Shown: piece by piece, positions 7,719 through 14,903 of the stretch
Numbering within the stretch: position 1 is the stretch's first letter
Layout: each line of letters starts with the position of its first letter
Origin: Planctomycetota bacterium
Lineage (GTDB): Bacteria; Planctomycetota; Phycisphaerae; Phycisphaerales; Phycisphaeraceae
DNA length: 35,132 nucleotides
NCBI GenBank assembly: GCA_024279275.1
Contig: JAJRRS010000063.1
Coordinates: 1-35,132, forward strand
Direction of reading: 5' to 3'
Notes under the pieces: generated by a model
Told to the model about the DNA's origin: nothing
Database searches by the model: none
What the model saw: the letters and a program-made list of their open reading frames with translations, nothing else
Position numbers and translations under genes: made by a program

Positions 7719-8641
7719 CCATGACGCCCCCTGTTAAGCCCATCACCACGTTGGCCGGGAAGTTGGCGGCGGTTGCACGGGATATCAAGCTGAGCCACAC
7801 GGTGTTCGCGATGCCATTCGCACTGCTGGCGGTGTTTCTCGCTGCGGGGTCGGTAGGCCGATTGCCGAGTTACAGTGAGTTCGGGTTGATCGTGCTGTGC
7901 ATGTTTTTGGCGCGGACGGTGGCGATGACGGTGAACCGTTTGGCGGATGCGGGCTTGGATTCGAGCAATCCGCGTACAGCCGGGCGTGCGTTACCCAGCG
8001 GGCAACTTGATAGGCAGCTTGTGGTTCTGACTACCGTGATTTGCGTGATCGCATTCATTGCGGCTGCCGGTGGGTTCTGGTTACTGCGTGGTAATCCCTG
8101 GCCGGTGATATTTTCGCCGGTGGTTCTGGCGTATCTGGCGGGGTACAGCTATACCAAGCGGTTTACCTGGCTGTGTCATCTTTATCTGGGGACCGCGTTG
8201 GCGTTAAGTCCGATCGCGGCGGTGATCGCGATTGAGCCTGGGTATCTAAATGTGGCGGAGCCGTGGCTGTTGGCGGGGATGGTGGCGTGCTGGGTCGGTG
8301 GGTTCGATGTGATTTATGCGCTGCAGGATATCGAGCACGACCGGGCGCTTGGGTTGTATTCGATACCGGCGAAGCTGGGCGTCCACAAGGCGATGTGGGT
8401 GAGTCGGCTGCTACACCTGACGACGATCGGGTGCCTGCTTGGGCTAGGTTTCGTCAGCCCGCAGTTGGACAGCGTGTTTCTGGCGGCATCGATCCTAACC
8501 GTTGCGTTACTCCTGCTTGAACACGGGCTGGTCTGGCGTTCCAAGACACACCACATCAACGCCGCATTCCTGACGGTCAACGGCGTGATCAGCTTGCTTC
8601 TAGGTGCGGCGGGGATCGTGGAAGTGGTCACAGCGATGTGA
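7715..8641 (+). CDS. UbiA-family prenyltransferase (4-hydroxybenzoate/MqnP-like)
   Basis: A membrane enzyme transferring a polyprenyl chain to an aromatic ring in quinone biosynthesis. The first Asp-rich motif is NRLADAGLDSSNPRTAGRALPSG (near residue 70), matching the NxxxDxxxD pattern with the downstream R-T-x-R-P-like segment. The second motif is DVIYALQDIEHDRALGLYSIPAKLG (near residue 198). Eight or nine membrane helices surround them. 308 residues is the usual length. Two starts are possible: TTG 7715, 10 nt after GGAGG and overlapping the ubiX stop, or ATG 7721. Adjacent ubiX and the lack of other ubiquinone genes favour a menaquinone role (MqnP-like), but the substrate is inferred. Confidence 0.9.
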   Translation: MTMTPPVKPITTLAGKLAAVARDIKLSHTVFAMPFALLAVFLAAGSVGRLPSYSEFGLIVLCMFLARTVAMTVNRLADAGLDSSNPRTAGRALPSGQLDRQLVVLTTVICVIAFIAAAGGFWLLRGNPWPVIFSPVVLAYLAGYSYTKRFTWLCHLYLGTALALSPIAAVIAIEPGYLNVAEPWLLAGMVACWVGGFDVIYALQDIEHDRALGLYSIPAKLGVHKAMWVSRLLHLTTIGCLLGLGFVSPQLDSVFLAASILTVALLLLEHGLVWRSKTHHINAAFLTVNGVISLLLGAAGIVEVVTAM

Positions 8642-8654
8642 TGACCCGTCCCGA

Positions 8655-9812
8655 TCAGATGTGATCCTGATTAGAGAAGCCCAGCGGCAGCGGACACCAT
8701 GAAGCGAGGATTGATGCCGACTCGGGCAAGGCGGTGACTGTAGAGGTTGGTCCCGGGCCGAACAGAAGACGGGTCGTGGTCAAAGAGTCTAAGGCCATGT
8801 CTGGTTTGCGATCGGTTGCCTGGCAACGTGCTCCGTCTGCATCGACTGTGAGTAAGATCGTAGATGCCGAATCCTTGATGTGTAGCACAACTGAGCCGTG
8901 CGGCAGTGGGTTAGCTGCGTGTTGAGCCTTGATTAATGCATCAACAACGGTTGCCCAATTGAATATCTGCCAGTTGCCGCTGGATTCTATGCGCAGCGTC
9001 TCTGCGAATTCGTTGAGCCGACGGAGTACCGGGCTGGCTGGGGTTTGCAACAGCACCTTGACACGTTCGGTGACTTGATTGACCCAGGCCCGAACAATCT
9101 GCGATGCTGCTTCTGGGTTCTCAGCGACCAGTTCATTCAGCACGAGATTGTCGCGGTTGGGTGTGATGTAGCCGACGATCTTTCCGTTGTGATTGCGAGC
9201 GAGGGCCGGGCGGCTGTGCCAGCTACAGAGGTAGTTGTAGAAAGTTTCAATCGGTCGGATGCAGTGCAATGGTTGTGCATCGTGTAAGGCCTTGAGCGTG
9301 GCGATGGTGTCGGCGTCGTCTATCACAGGTTCCAATGACAACACATCATCCTGGTCGGCGAAGGCGTGACGGGCATTGTCTTTGAGGAAAGACAGGCTGT
9401 AGGTCGTCCCCGCCACCTCATAGCCGAAGTAAGCATAACGCTGACGACGACCGCCTAGATAAGACAGATCATATCCCGTGCGGCGCATCTCGGCGACGGC
9501 GTGGTTCATCAGGAACCTCATGTAGCCCTTGCCGCGTGAATCGGGGTGGACCGCAACACCACCGACACCGGCGACTTTTAGTGTGACATCGCCAACGCGC
9601 CAGTGAATCGGGAAGACACCGACGACCGCAGCGAGTTGGCCGTTTTCACTTCGCACGGCGTAGTTGCAACGCATATGCTCGTCGGTCGGTTGATAGATCG
9701 ACGGGAGCAGGTTGGCGAAGTCGTGCGGGGCATGTTCGCCGAACACTTCGTTGAGGAAGCACATCGCCTCATCGAAGTCGCTTGCCTGTAGTTGAATGAT
9801 CTGGCTGGTCAT
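8655..9812 (-). CDS. GNAT-family N-acetyltransferase with C-terminal SCP2-like domain (Eis-like)
   Basis: 385 residues, about the length of Eis-type proteins. The N-terminal GNAT fold has the acetyl-CoA loop VAVHPDSRGKGYMRFLMNHAV (near residue 88) preceded by the beta-4 VAGVGGVAV. A second degenerate GNAT-like half follows. The last about 80 residues (VVLHIKDSASTILLTVDADGA... LDSLTTTRLLFGPG) resemble the SCP2-like sterol-carrier fold found in Eis relatives. Acceptor unknown. It starts 9 nt after the DAHP synthase stop and probably shares its mRNA. TAGCAT, which includes that stop codon, also ends 6 nt before the ATG, so an internal leaderless promoter is possible. Confidence 0.85.
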   Translation of the reverse strand: MTSQIIQLQASDFDEAMCFLNEVFGEHAPHDFANLLPSIYQPTDEHMRCNYAVRSENGQLAAVVGVFPIHWRVGDVTLKVAGVGGVAVHPDSRGKGYMRFLMNHAVAEMRRTGYDLSYLGGRRQRYAYFGYEVAGTTYSLSFLKDNARHAFADQDDVLSLEPVIDDADTIATLKALHDAQPLHCIRPIETFYNYLCSWHSRPALARNHNGKIVGYITPNRDNLVLNELVAENPEAASQIVRAWVNQVTERVKVLLQTPASPVLRRLNEFAETLRIESSGNWQIFNWATVVDALIKAQHAANPLPHGSVVLHIKDSASTILLTVDADGARCQATDRKPDMALDSLTTTRLLFGPGPTSTVTALPESASILASWCPLPLGFSNQDHI

Positions 9813-9821
9813 GCGTGCATG

Positions 9822-10889
9822 CTAACGGGTCGCTGCCTCCTCGACACAGGGGGAGACGGGGGACCCGGGGGTGCATTCCTTATCGACGGCCTGGGCGACA
9901 CGTTGGAGACTGACCATCAACTCGGTAAGAACATCGGGGGTGATGGATTGAGCGCCGTCGGTGAGTGCGTGCTGGGGGTCCTGGTGCATCTCGATTGCGA
10001 GGCCGTCGCAGCCTGCGGCGATGGCGGCTTTGGCCATGGCAGGAACGAGTCGGGCGTGGCCCGTGCCGTGGGACGGGTCGATGACGATGGGGAGGTGCGT
10101 GCGGAACTGTAACTCGGGCACGACGGAGAGGCTGAGCGTGTTGCGGGTGTGGTCCTCGAATGTGCGGATGCCGCGTTCGCAGAGGATGACGTTGGGGTTG
10201 CCGGCGGCGAGGATGTATTCGCTTGCCTGGAGCCACTCGTCGATAGTCATCGCCATGCCGCGCTTAAAGAGGACGGGCTTGGGCTGCTTGCCGCAGGCTT
10301 CCAGGAGCTTGTAGTTCTGGCTGTTGCGTGTGCCGATCTGCAGGCAGTCAGCGTATTTGCTGACCAGATCGACCTCGCTTGGGGTCAGGACTTCGGTGAC
10401 GATGGGCAGGCCTGTCTCGTCACGGGCGGCGGCGAGCATTTTCAGGCCGTCCTCGCCGTGCCCCTGAAAAGCGTAGGGGTTGGTGCGTGGCTTGAAAGCC
10501 CCGCCGCGTAGGGCGTGTGCGCCGGCGGCCTTGACCGCACGGGCGGCGACGATGATTTTTTCTTCATCTTCAACGCTGCAGGGGCCAGCGATTACCGGGA
10601 CGTGTTTGCCACCGAACACGCATCCGCCGCCGATATCGACCAGGGTCTTCTTGCCTTCGCGGGTTTCCTTGGCCGCCATCTTGTAAGGGGCAAGCACCTT
10701 CATGACCCGATCGACGCCCGGGGCCTGCTCCAGCACGGAGCCGTCCTTCTTGCGGTCGTCACCGATCACCGCCACCACCGTCAGGTCTGAGCCTTCGATG
10801 ATGTGTTCGGTGAGTTCCAGGTCTCGTATCAGTTTCACCACGTGCTGCACTTCCTGCTTGGTTGCGTCTGCTCTCATTACTACGATCAT
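9822..10889 (-). CDS. 3-deoxy-7-phosphoheptulonate (DAHP) synthase, type I-beta
   Basis: Condenses phosphoenolpyruvate and erythrose 4-phosphate, the first step of the shikimate pathway. The N-terminal about 70 residues form the ferredoxin-like regulatory domain (MIVVMRADATKQEVQHVV) found in Thermotoga-type enzymes. The catalytic barrel follows, with the GPC metal cysteine (102-104), the substrate-binding KPR (133-135), IGTRNSQNY, FKRGM, CERGIRTFE and the metal histidine in IDPSHGTGH. All expected residues are present. AAGGAG at 10897-10902 lies 7 nt before the ATG. The tail CTPGSPVSPC is a small in-frame copy of the G/C-rich repeat (9848-9873). Expression appears to be controlled by an aromatic leader peptide and attenuator (10997-11163). 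Confidence 0.95.
   Translation of the reverse strand: MIVVMRADATKQEVQHVVKLIRDLELTEHIIEGSDLTVVAVIGDDRKKDGSVLEQAPGVDRVMKVLAPYKMAAKETREGKKTLVDIGGGCVFGGKHVPVIAGPCSVEDEEKIIVAARAVKAAGAHALRGGAFKPRTNPYAFQGHGEDGLKMLAAARDETGLPIVTEVLTPSEVDLVSKYADCLQIGTRNSQNYKLLEACGKQPKPVLFKRGMAMTIDEWLQASEYILAAGNPNVILCERGIRTFEDHTRNTLSLSVVPELQFRTHLPIVIDPSHGTGHARLVPAMAKAAIAAGCDGLAIEMHQDPQHALTDGAQSITPDVLTELMVSLQRVAQAVDKECTPGSPVSPCVEEAATR
9848..9873. repeat. G-rich repeat remnant at the DAHP synthase C-terminus
   Basis: GGGGGAGACGGGGGACCCGG is a degenerate copy of the GGGGGAACC repeat. On the coding strand it gives TPGSPVSP just before the end of the enzyme, beyond the conserved barrel. Confidence 0.6.
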
Positions 10890-10996
10890 CGCTGGTCTCC
10901 TTGAAGTTCTTTTGCGGGTTAGGTTACGGGGACAGCCCCGCCCGCGTGTGTTTTAGTTTCGCCAATACCGTGTCATCGGTGTACCTGTTGCCTAAT

Positions 10997-11025
10997 AAAA
11001 AAACCCCAACGCTTCCGCGTCAGGG
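10997..11025 (-). terminator. Attenuator: intrinsic terminator between leader peptide and DAHP synthase
   Basis: On the minus strand, arm 3 CCCTGACGC (11025-11017) and arm 4 GCGTTGGGG (11012-11004) enclose a GGAA loop. The 9-bp stem includes two G-U pairs and runs straight into seven T residues (11003-10997). Arm 4's GCGTTGGG is repeated exactly as arm 2 inside the leader ORF (11072-11065), so arm 3 can pair with either. Arm 1 GACGC (11082-11078) can pair with GCGTT of arm 2. The terminator sits about 108 nt before the DAHP synthase start and has no protein-coding gene between. Confidence 0.88.
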
Positions 11026-11054
11026 TCGTGATTCGTCAAACTTTTAATAGTTGA

Positions 11055-11126
11055 CTACTCCGTTCCCAACGCGGTATGCGTCCGAGTAAACCAGAAATAG
11101 CCAAAAAAGAAGGATTTCGCGTTCAT
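11055..11126 (-). CDS. Aromatic amino-acid leader peptide of DAHP synthase
   Basis: A 23-codon ORF reads MNAKSFFFGYFWFTRTHTAL followed by GTE and TAG. Seven of residues 6-13 are aromatic (F6, F7, F8, Y10, F11, W12, F13), covering all three aromatic amino acids. This suits control of the common first enzyme of their synthesis and resembles the E. coli pheL leader in style. The codons for attenuator arm 1 (15-17) and arm 2 (19-21) lie just after the aromatic run. A ribosome stalled at codons 11-13 would mask arm 1 and free arm 2. No Shine-Dalgarno is seen; the ATG lies 9 nt after the -10 box, so the mRNA would be almost leaderless. Confidence 0.88.
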   Translation of the reverse strand: MNAKSFFFGYFWFTRTHTALGTE

Positions 11127-11135
11127 GGTGAGTTA

Positions 11136-11163
11136 AGTATCCCACAGAATCACGGGTTGTCAA
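11136..11163 (-). promoter_or_regulatory. Promoter of the leader peptide-DAHP synthase transcript
   Basis: A perfect TTGACA (11163-11158) and GATACT (11141-11136, 4 of 6) are 16 nt apart. The predicted start lies about 2-3 nt before the leader ATG. The -35 box lies in an imperfect inverted repeat, CACGGTTG...CAACCCGTG with one bulged base (11151-11168), a possible repressor site. The remaining stretch to the nuoC stop (11169-11321) shows no gene. Confidence 0.78.
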
Positions 11164-11321
11164 CCGTGGGGTGGGATTTATCCTGGATTAAGAGGGGCGT
11201 GTGTCTGAGTGCTGGCAAGGCCCCCGGCCCTTCGCTGCGATCAGAACCGGCGATGGGACCCCGGTTTCTTGCTCTTTGGTTATCGACACTACCCCAGTCC
11301 CAAGACCCCAGCATGGTCGGA

Positions 11322-11897
11322 TCACGCGCTGTCGCGGTCGATGACGAGGTGTTCTTCGCGCTCGCCTCGGCCGTTGACGGGGTAGTCTTTGCGTAGGGGA
11401 TGGGCGGGGTAGTCTTCCCATAGGAGGATTCGGCGAAGGTCGGGGTGTGCGTCGAAACGGATGCCGAACATGTCGAAGACCTCGCGTTCGGTCCACTCGG
11501 CGCCGGGCCAGATGCCGCAGACGCTTGGGATATGCAGGGCCGGGTCGTCTTCGATGCCGCTGGTGTCGAGGGTCGGGTCGAGCATCACCTTCACGAACAG
11601 GCGGTGGTTGTGCGGGTAGCTGACGAGGTTGTAGACCACGCCGAAGCGTCCCTTGGGGGCGGGGTTGTCTGAGTCGGGGTTCCCGGGATAGTTCAGATAA
11701 TCGACGCAGGTTACGTCGGAGAGGAAATTGTATTGGCAACGCTCATCGCTGTGAAGAAAGGCCATGACTTCCAAGAGGTCGGCCTTGTCGATGATGAGTG
11801 TGGTCTGGCCACGGAACTCGGTGGCGAAGAGTTTACGCCCAGCGAATTTCTGCTTGACAAAAGGGAGTGTCGGGTGATCGAGGTTGGGTGTGGTCAT
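11322..11897 (-). CDS. nuoC: NADH-quinone oxidoreductase subunit C
   Basis: A 191-residue, 30-kDa-type subunit of complex I that sits in the peripheral arm near the quinone-reducing subunit NuoD. The signature TEREVFDMFGIRFDAHPDLRRILLWEDYPAHPLRKDYPV is complete (quoted here as its parts: EREVFDMFG, HPDLRRILL, HPLRKDYPV, residues about 137-173). The N-terminal half (FLSDVTCVDYL, VVYNLVSYPHNHRL) also fits. No other nuo gene is in the window; its neighbours are a hypothetical upstream and the attenuator promoter downstream. It may belong to a dispersed complex I gene set. Confidence 0.93.
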   Translation of the reverse strand: MTTPNLDHPTLPFVKQKFAGRKLFATEFRGQTTLIIDKADLLEVMAFLHSDERCQYNFLSDVTCVDYLNYPGNPDSDNPAPKGRFGVVYNLVSYPHNHRLFVKVMLDPTLDTSGIEDDPALHIPSVCGIWPGAEWTEREVFDMFGIRFDAHPDLRRILLWEDYPAHPLRKDYPVNGRGEREEHLVIDRDSA

Positions 11898-11943
11898 GAT
11901 TCGGGTATCGTGGTTCGGGTGTCGAAAAAAAGGCGGGCAACGA

Positions 11944-12549
11944 TTACATGTCTTCGATGGTTTTTATCAGTTCGCCGACCAGCGCATCCCAGCGGTCAAC
12001 GATCGGGGGCCATTCGTAGGCCTGGGCGTCGGCGAGGGCAACGGTGTCGCCTGCGACGATGAGTTCCTTGAGGTCTTGCAACTGCTTGATGAGTTCGTCG
12101 GTGAAGTCTGACATCGGCTGGTCATCGACCTTGACCTGATCGAGTTCCAGGCCAACGACGCCGGCGGAGCCGAGGACGGCCTCTTGAGTCTGCATCCAGA
12201 CACCGATCACCTCGGCCAAGATCTTGAGCGCCTCGGTGGGGTTGTCCTGCTGCAACAACTCGGCCGCCTGCTCGTGTAGCGAGATGGCTTTGGGAAGCTG
12301 GTCGCGGACCTGGTGAAGGGTGGATACCGCCAAGGCCCTGGGGTCGGCGGAAATCATGCGGACTTCCGTGTCTTCCAGCGGGTTGTCCTTGCGTTGGTTC
12401 ATCTCGTCGGCGTTCAGCACGCTGCCGTCGAGTATTACTTCGACCACGACCCGGCCATCGTCGGCCAGGTGTTTTGTAGCCGAGGTGATCAATTCGGCGA
12501 GGTTCGCGCCCGCGAGCTGGACCGGTTCATCATCGAGGAAGATGGGCAT
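11944..12549 (-). CDS. Conserved hypothetical protein, helical
   Basis: 201 residues starting MPIFLDDEPVQLAGANLAEL. The frame is open further upstream to 12711, but that would overlap the divergent gene's start region. The 12549 ATG lies 7 nt after a TATCAT -10 box. An N-terminal beta/alpha section (VVVEVILDGSVLNADEMNQR) precedes a long, mostly helical, acidic C-terminal region with Leu-rich heptad-like spacing. No cysteines or catalytic motif are evident. I recall planctomycete proteins of this layout, but no function. It lies 46 nt upstream of nuoC in the same direction and may be cotranscribed with it. Confidence 0.75.
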   Translation of the reverse strand: MPIFLDDEPVQLAGANLAELITSATKHLADDGRVVVEVILDGSVLNADEMNQRKDNPLEDTEVRMISADPRALAVSTLHQVRDQLPKAISLHEQAAELLQQDNPTEALKILAEVIGVWMQTQEAVLGSAGVVGLELDQVKVDDQPMSDFTDELIKQLQDLKELIVAGDTVALADAQAYEWPPIVDRWDALVGELIKTIEDM

Positions 12550-12556
12550 GGGGGGT

Positions 12557-12562
12557 ATGATA
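12557..12562 (-). promoter_or_regulatory. Candidate leaderless -10 box
   Basis: On the minus strand TATCAT ends 7 nt (ACCCCCC) before ATG 12549. No Shine-Dalgarno is possible in that spacer. Confidence 0.5.
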
Positions 12563-12700
12563 TGCCGATCCGTGGCCACATACCAGCACGCGGGAGTCCT
12601 GAAGGTAATTCGATCATACCGGGCCACAAGACCTTGTTTCTCTTGATTCGTGCTGGGGGGTGTGTGATAATTCATCAAGTGCCGGGAAAGGGATGTGTCT

Positions 12701-13042
12701 ATGACAACCACGCGTAAAGACCACCGTGCTGGCTACCGTTACATTCTGGTGAACATTCTGACCATGCTGCCGTTCATTCCCCTCTTTGTCATCGCATGGC
12801 GACGGGGATCGTCGGGTATCTGGGATCATTGGACCTGGACCTGCATTGTTCTATTCGTACTTGGTGCGATCTTCGGCTTGTGGTATCAGCGCCGCCGCGA
12901 AACCAGGTTCAGGTGCCCCGAGTGTAGAACGCTGATTGTCGGCCCAATCGATGGGCTTAGGATCGGACATCCCATCATTTTCTACTGTGACAAATGTGAT
13001 ATCCGTTGGGAAACTGGATCGACATTCACATCGTCTGAGTAG
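12701..13042 (+). CDS. Small membrane protein with a four-cysteine zinc ribbon
   Basis: 113 residues. AAAGGGA (12687-12693) lies 7 nt before ATG 12701. Two hydrophobic helices (about residues 14-32, ILVNILTMLPFIPLFVIAW, and 46-62, IVLFVLGAIFGLWY) are followed by basic RRRRETRF. A cytosolic C-terminal ribbon then follows with CPEC and CDKC pairs spaced 24 residues apart, arranged to bind one zinc ion. No specific family recognised. It is divergent from the 12549 hypothetical, with about 150 nt between starts. Confidence 0.72.
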   Translation: MTTTRKDHRAGYRYILVNILTMLPFIPLFVIAWRRGSSGIWDHWTWTCIVLFVLGAIFGLWYQRRRETRFRCPECRTLIVGPIDGLRIGHPIIFYCDKCDIRWETGSTFTSSE

Positions 13043-13130
13043 AACTGACTTTCAATAGATATCCAACGACAATTATACCGGGCACCAAAACACATACCCT
13101 GCTGCTAACATGTCAGGAATGGAGACCTGT

Positions 13131-14144
13131 ATGCCGCATCGGATTGTTGTTTTGGATGGATATACCCTGACGTCGGCCAAGCCGGGTGAAGCTGTACCGT
13201 CCGGGGAACCGGGGGAACCGGGGGAACCGGGGGAGCCGGGATGGGGTGTGCTTGAATCGCTTGGCGAGTTGACTGTGTATGACCGGACCGGGCCGGGGGA
13301 TGTGGTTGAGCGGGCTAAGGGTGCATCGATCGTGCTAACGAATAAGACCCCCCTGCCGGGCGAGGTGATCGCGGCGTTGCCGGGGCTGAAACACATCGGT
13401 GTGCTGGCGACGGGGGTGAATGTCGTGGACCTGTCGGCGGCCCGTGCTGCGGGTGTGACCGTCACTAATATTCCGGGGTACAGCGGCAGCGCGGTGGCGC
13501 AGCATGTGTTCGCGTTGTTGCTTGAGTTGACCAATCGGGTCGCGGCGCATGATCGGGCGGTGCATGATGGGGCGTGGTCGGGTTGTGCGGATTTTTGTTT
13601 TACGCTTGGGTCGATCACCGAGTTGGCGGGGAAGACGTTGGGGATCGTCGGTGCGGGCGATATCGGGCGACGGGTGGCGAAGATCGGGGATGCGCTGGGG
13701 ATGGATATTCTTGTGAGTAGTCGGACCGAGAGGGAGTTGGATGTCGCTGCTCGTTGGACTGGTTTGGATGGACTTTTTGAGCAGGCGGATGTGGTGACGC
13801 TGCACTGTCCGTTGACCGATGAGACGCAACACATGGTTAATGATCGAAGGTTGTCGTTTATGAAGCCATCGTCCTACTTAATCAACACGGCGCGGGGTGC
13901 GTTGATCGATGAGCCGGCGTTGGCATTGGCACTGAATGAAGGGCGGATCGCGGGTGCTGGGTTGGACGTGCTGAGTATCGAGCCGCCGGGTGCTGACAAT
14001 CCGCTGTTGTCGGCCCCACGATGTATCATCACACCGCACAACGCCTGGGCGGCGCGAGAAGCAAGGCGTCGGTTGATGGCGATTGCAGCGGAGAATGTGC
14101 GGGGGTTTTTGCTTGGACAATCCATCAATCAAGTCAGTCAATAG
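13131..14144 (+). CDS. D-2-hydroxyacid dehydrogenase (glycerate dehydrogenase-like)
   Basis: An NAD-dependent enzyme reducing 2-keto acids such as hydroxypyruvate or glyoxylate to D-hydroxyacids. The start MPHRIVVLDGYTL with GGAG 6 nt upstream is chosen over earlier ATGs. The Rossmann motif GAGDIG is at residues 174-179. The catalytic Arg is in NTARG (R255), the Glu in LSIEPP (E284) and the His in TPHNAW (H303). Length is 337. An unusual feature is residues 22-37, a collagen-like GEPGEPGEPGEPG tract from the G-rich repeat at 13200-13240. It sits in the loop where relatives usually have a short NPGDLSW-like stretch. The preferred substrate cannot be told from sequence. nadD follows 20 nt later. 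Confidence 0.9.
   Translation: MPHRIVVLDGYTLTSAKPGEAVPSGEPGEPGEPGEPGWGVLESLGELTVYDRTGPGDVVERAKGASIVLTNKTPLPGEVIAALPGLKHIGVLATGVNVVDLSAARAAGVTVTNIPGYSGSAVAQHVFALLLELTNRVAAHDRAVHDGAWSGCADFCFTLGSITELAGKTLGIVGAGDIGRRVAKIGDALGMDILVSSRTERELDVAARWTGLDGLFEQADVVTLHCPLTDETQHMVNDRRLSFMKPSSYLINTARGALIDEPALALALNEGRIAGAGLDVLSIEPPGADNPLLSAPRCIITPHNAWAAREARRRLMAIAAENVRGFLLGQSINQVSQ
13200..13240. repeat. GGGGGAACC minisatellite inside the hydroxyacid dehydrogenase gene
   Basis: Four 9-bp units (CCGGGGGAA type) lie in tandem on the coding strand, giving GEP repeats. This is the opposite orientation, relative to the gene, from the recN copy. Confidence 0.9.
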
Positions 14145-14164
14145 TCAATCAGAAAAGTCTTTTC

Positions 14165-14800
14165 ATGAGAGTTGAAGACGCGAAGCATATTATTCTATTC
14201 GGGGGGAGTTTTGATCCGCCGCATGTGGCTCATCTGGCGTTGCCGATGGCGGTGCGGGAGGCGGTGGGTGCGGAGGTGGTGGCGTATATGCCAGCGGCGA
14301 AAGCGCCGCATAAGCTGGACAAGGTGCAGACCGACCCGGTACATCGGCTGGCGATGTTGCGGCTGGCAGTTAAGGGGGCTGAATATGCGGCGGTGTTGAC
14401 CGATGAGTTGGATCGCGCGGCGGATGGTAATCCCAGCTATACAGTGAATACGCTGGAGGCGTTGCGGGCACGGCTTAGGGCGGGCGTGACAATGCGGCTG
14501 CTGATTGGTGCGGATCAGGTGCGGATTTTTGATAAGTGGCGCGATCCTGAGCGCGTTATTGAGTTGGCGGAGCCGTTGGTGATGGTTCGTCCACCTGATA
14601 CGCGGGAGTCTTTGTTGGCGTCGTTGCCGGATGATGAGGCTCGGGCGCAGTGGGATCCGAGGCTGGTGGATGTGCCAGCGATGGAGATCAGTTCGACCGA
14701 CATCCGGGAACGGGTTGCGCGGGGGGAATCGATCGAGGGGATGGTTTGCCCGGCGGTTGAGCGGTATATCCGGGAGCATGGGTTATACCGCAAGGTTTAA
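14165..14800 (+). CDS. nadD: Nicotinate-nucleotide adenylyltransferase
   Basis: Joins ATP and nicotinate mononucleotide to give deamido-NAD in NAD synthesis. The nucleotidyltransferase motif GGSFDPPHVAH is at residues 13-23. The segment MRLLIGADQVRIFDKWRDPE (near 118) and the C-terminal ATP-binding ISSTDIRERVARGESIEGMVCPAVERYI complete the family pattern. The ATG at 14165 gives 211 residues, the normal length; the open frame reaches further upstream, but within the previous gene. Ribosome-binding site weak (AGAAAAG). It follows the NAD-dependent dehydrogenase by 20 nt and is convergent with glutamate dehydrogenase. Confidence 0.93.
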   Translation: MRVEDAKHIILFGGSFDPPHVAHLALPMAVREAVGAEVVAYMPAAKAPHKLDKVQTDPVHRLAMLRLAVKGAEYAAVLTDELDRAADGNPSYTVNTLEALRARLRAGVTMRLLIGADQVRIFDKWRDPERVIELAEPLVMVRPPDTRESLLASLPDDEARAQWDPRLVDVPAMEISSTDIRERVARGESIEGMVCPAVERYIREHGLYRKV

Positions 14801-14839
14801 GGGTGGATCACCGCCTCGCGTGTCCGTTTGGTCGGGCAC

Positions 14840-14856
14840 GGCGATCTACGATCGCC
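14840..14856. terminator. Hairpin between convergent nadD and glutamate dehydrogenase genes
   Basis: GGCGATC-TAC-GATCGCC is a perfect 7-bp stem with a 3-nt loop, placed 39 nt after nadD and 47 nt after the opposing gene's stop. No T tract follows, so termination is inferred from position only. Confidence 0.4.
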
Positions 14857-14903
14857 CGCTAAACACGGTTTGATTGTGAACCCAGTGGATACAACCTACT
14901 CGA

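Noticed and set aside
10927-10940. CGGGG-ACAG-CCCCG hairpin as a second terminator before DAHP synthase
   Set aside because: Only five base pairs and no T tract. It lies between the clear attenuator and the start codon and may be incidental.
11076-11396. A 106-codon plus-strand frame over the attenuator
   Set aside because: It overlaps the promoter and leader peptide and the end of nuoC, has no ribosome-binding site, and shows no protein-like pattern.
11188-11739. A 183-codon minus-strand frame overlapping nuoC
   Set aside because: Arg/Pro-rich shadow of nuoC in another frame.
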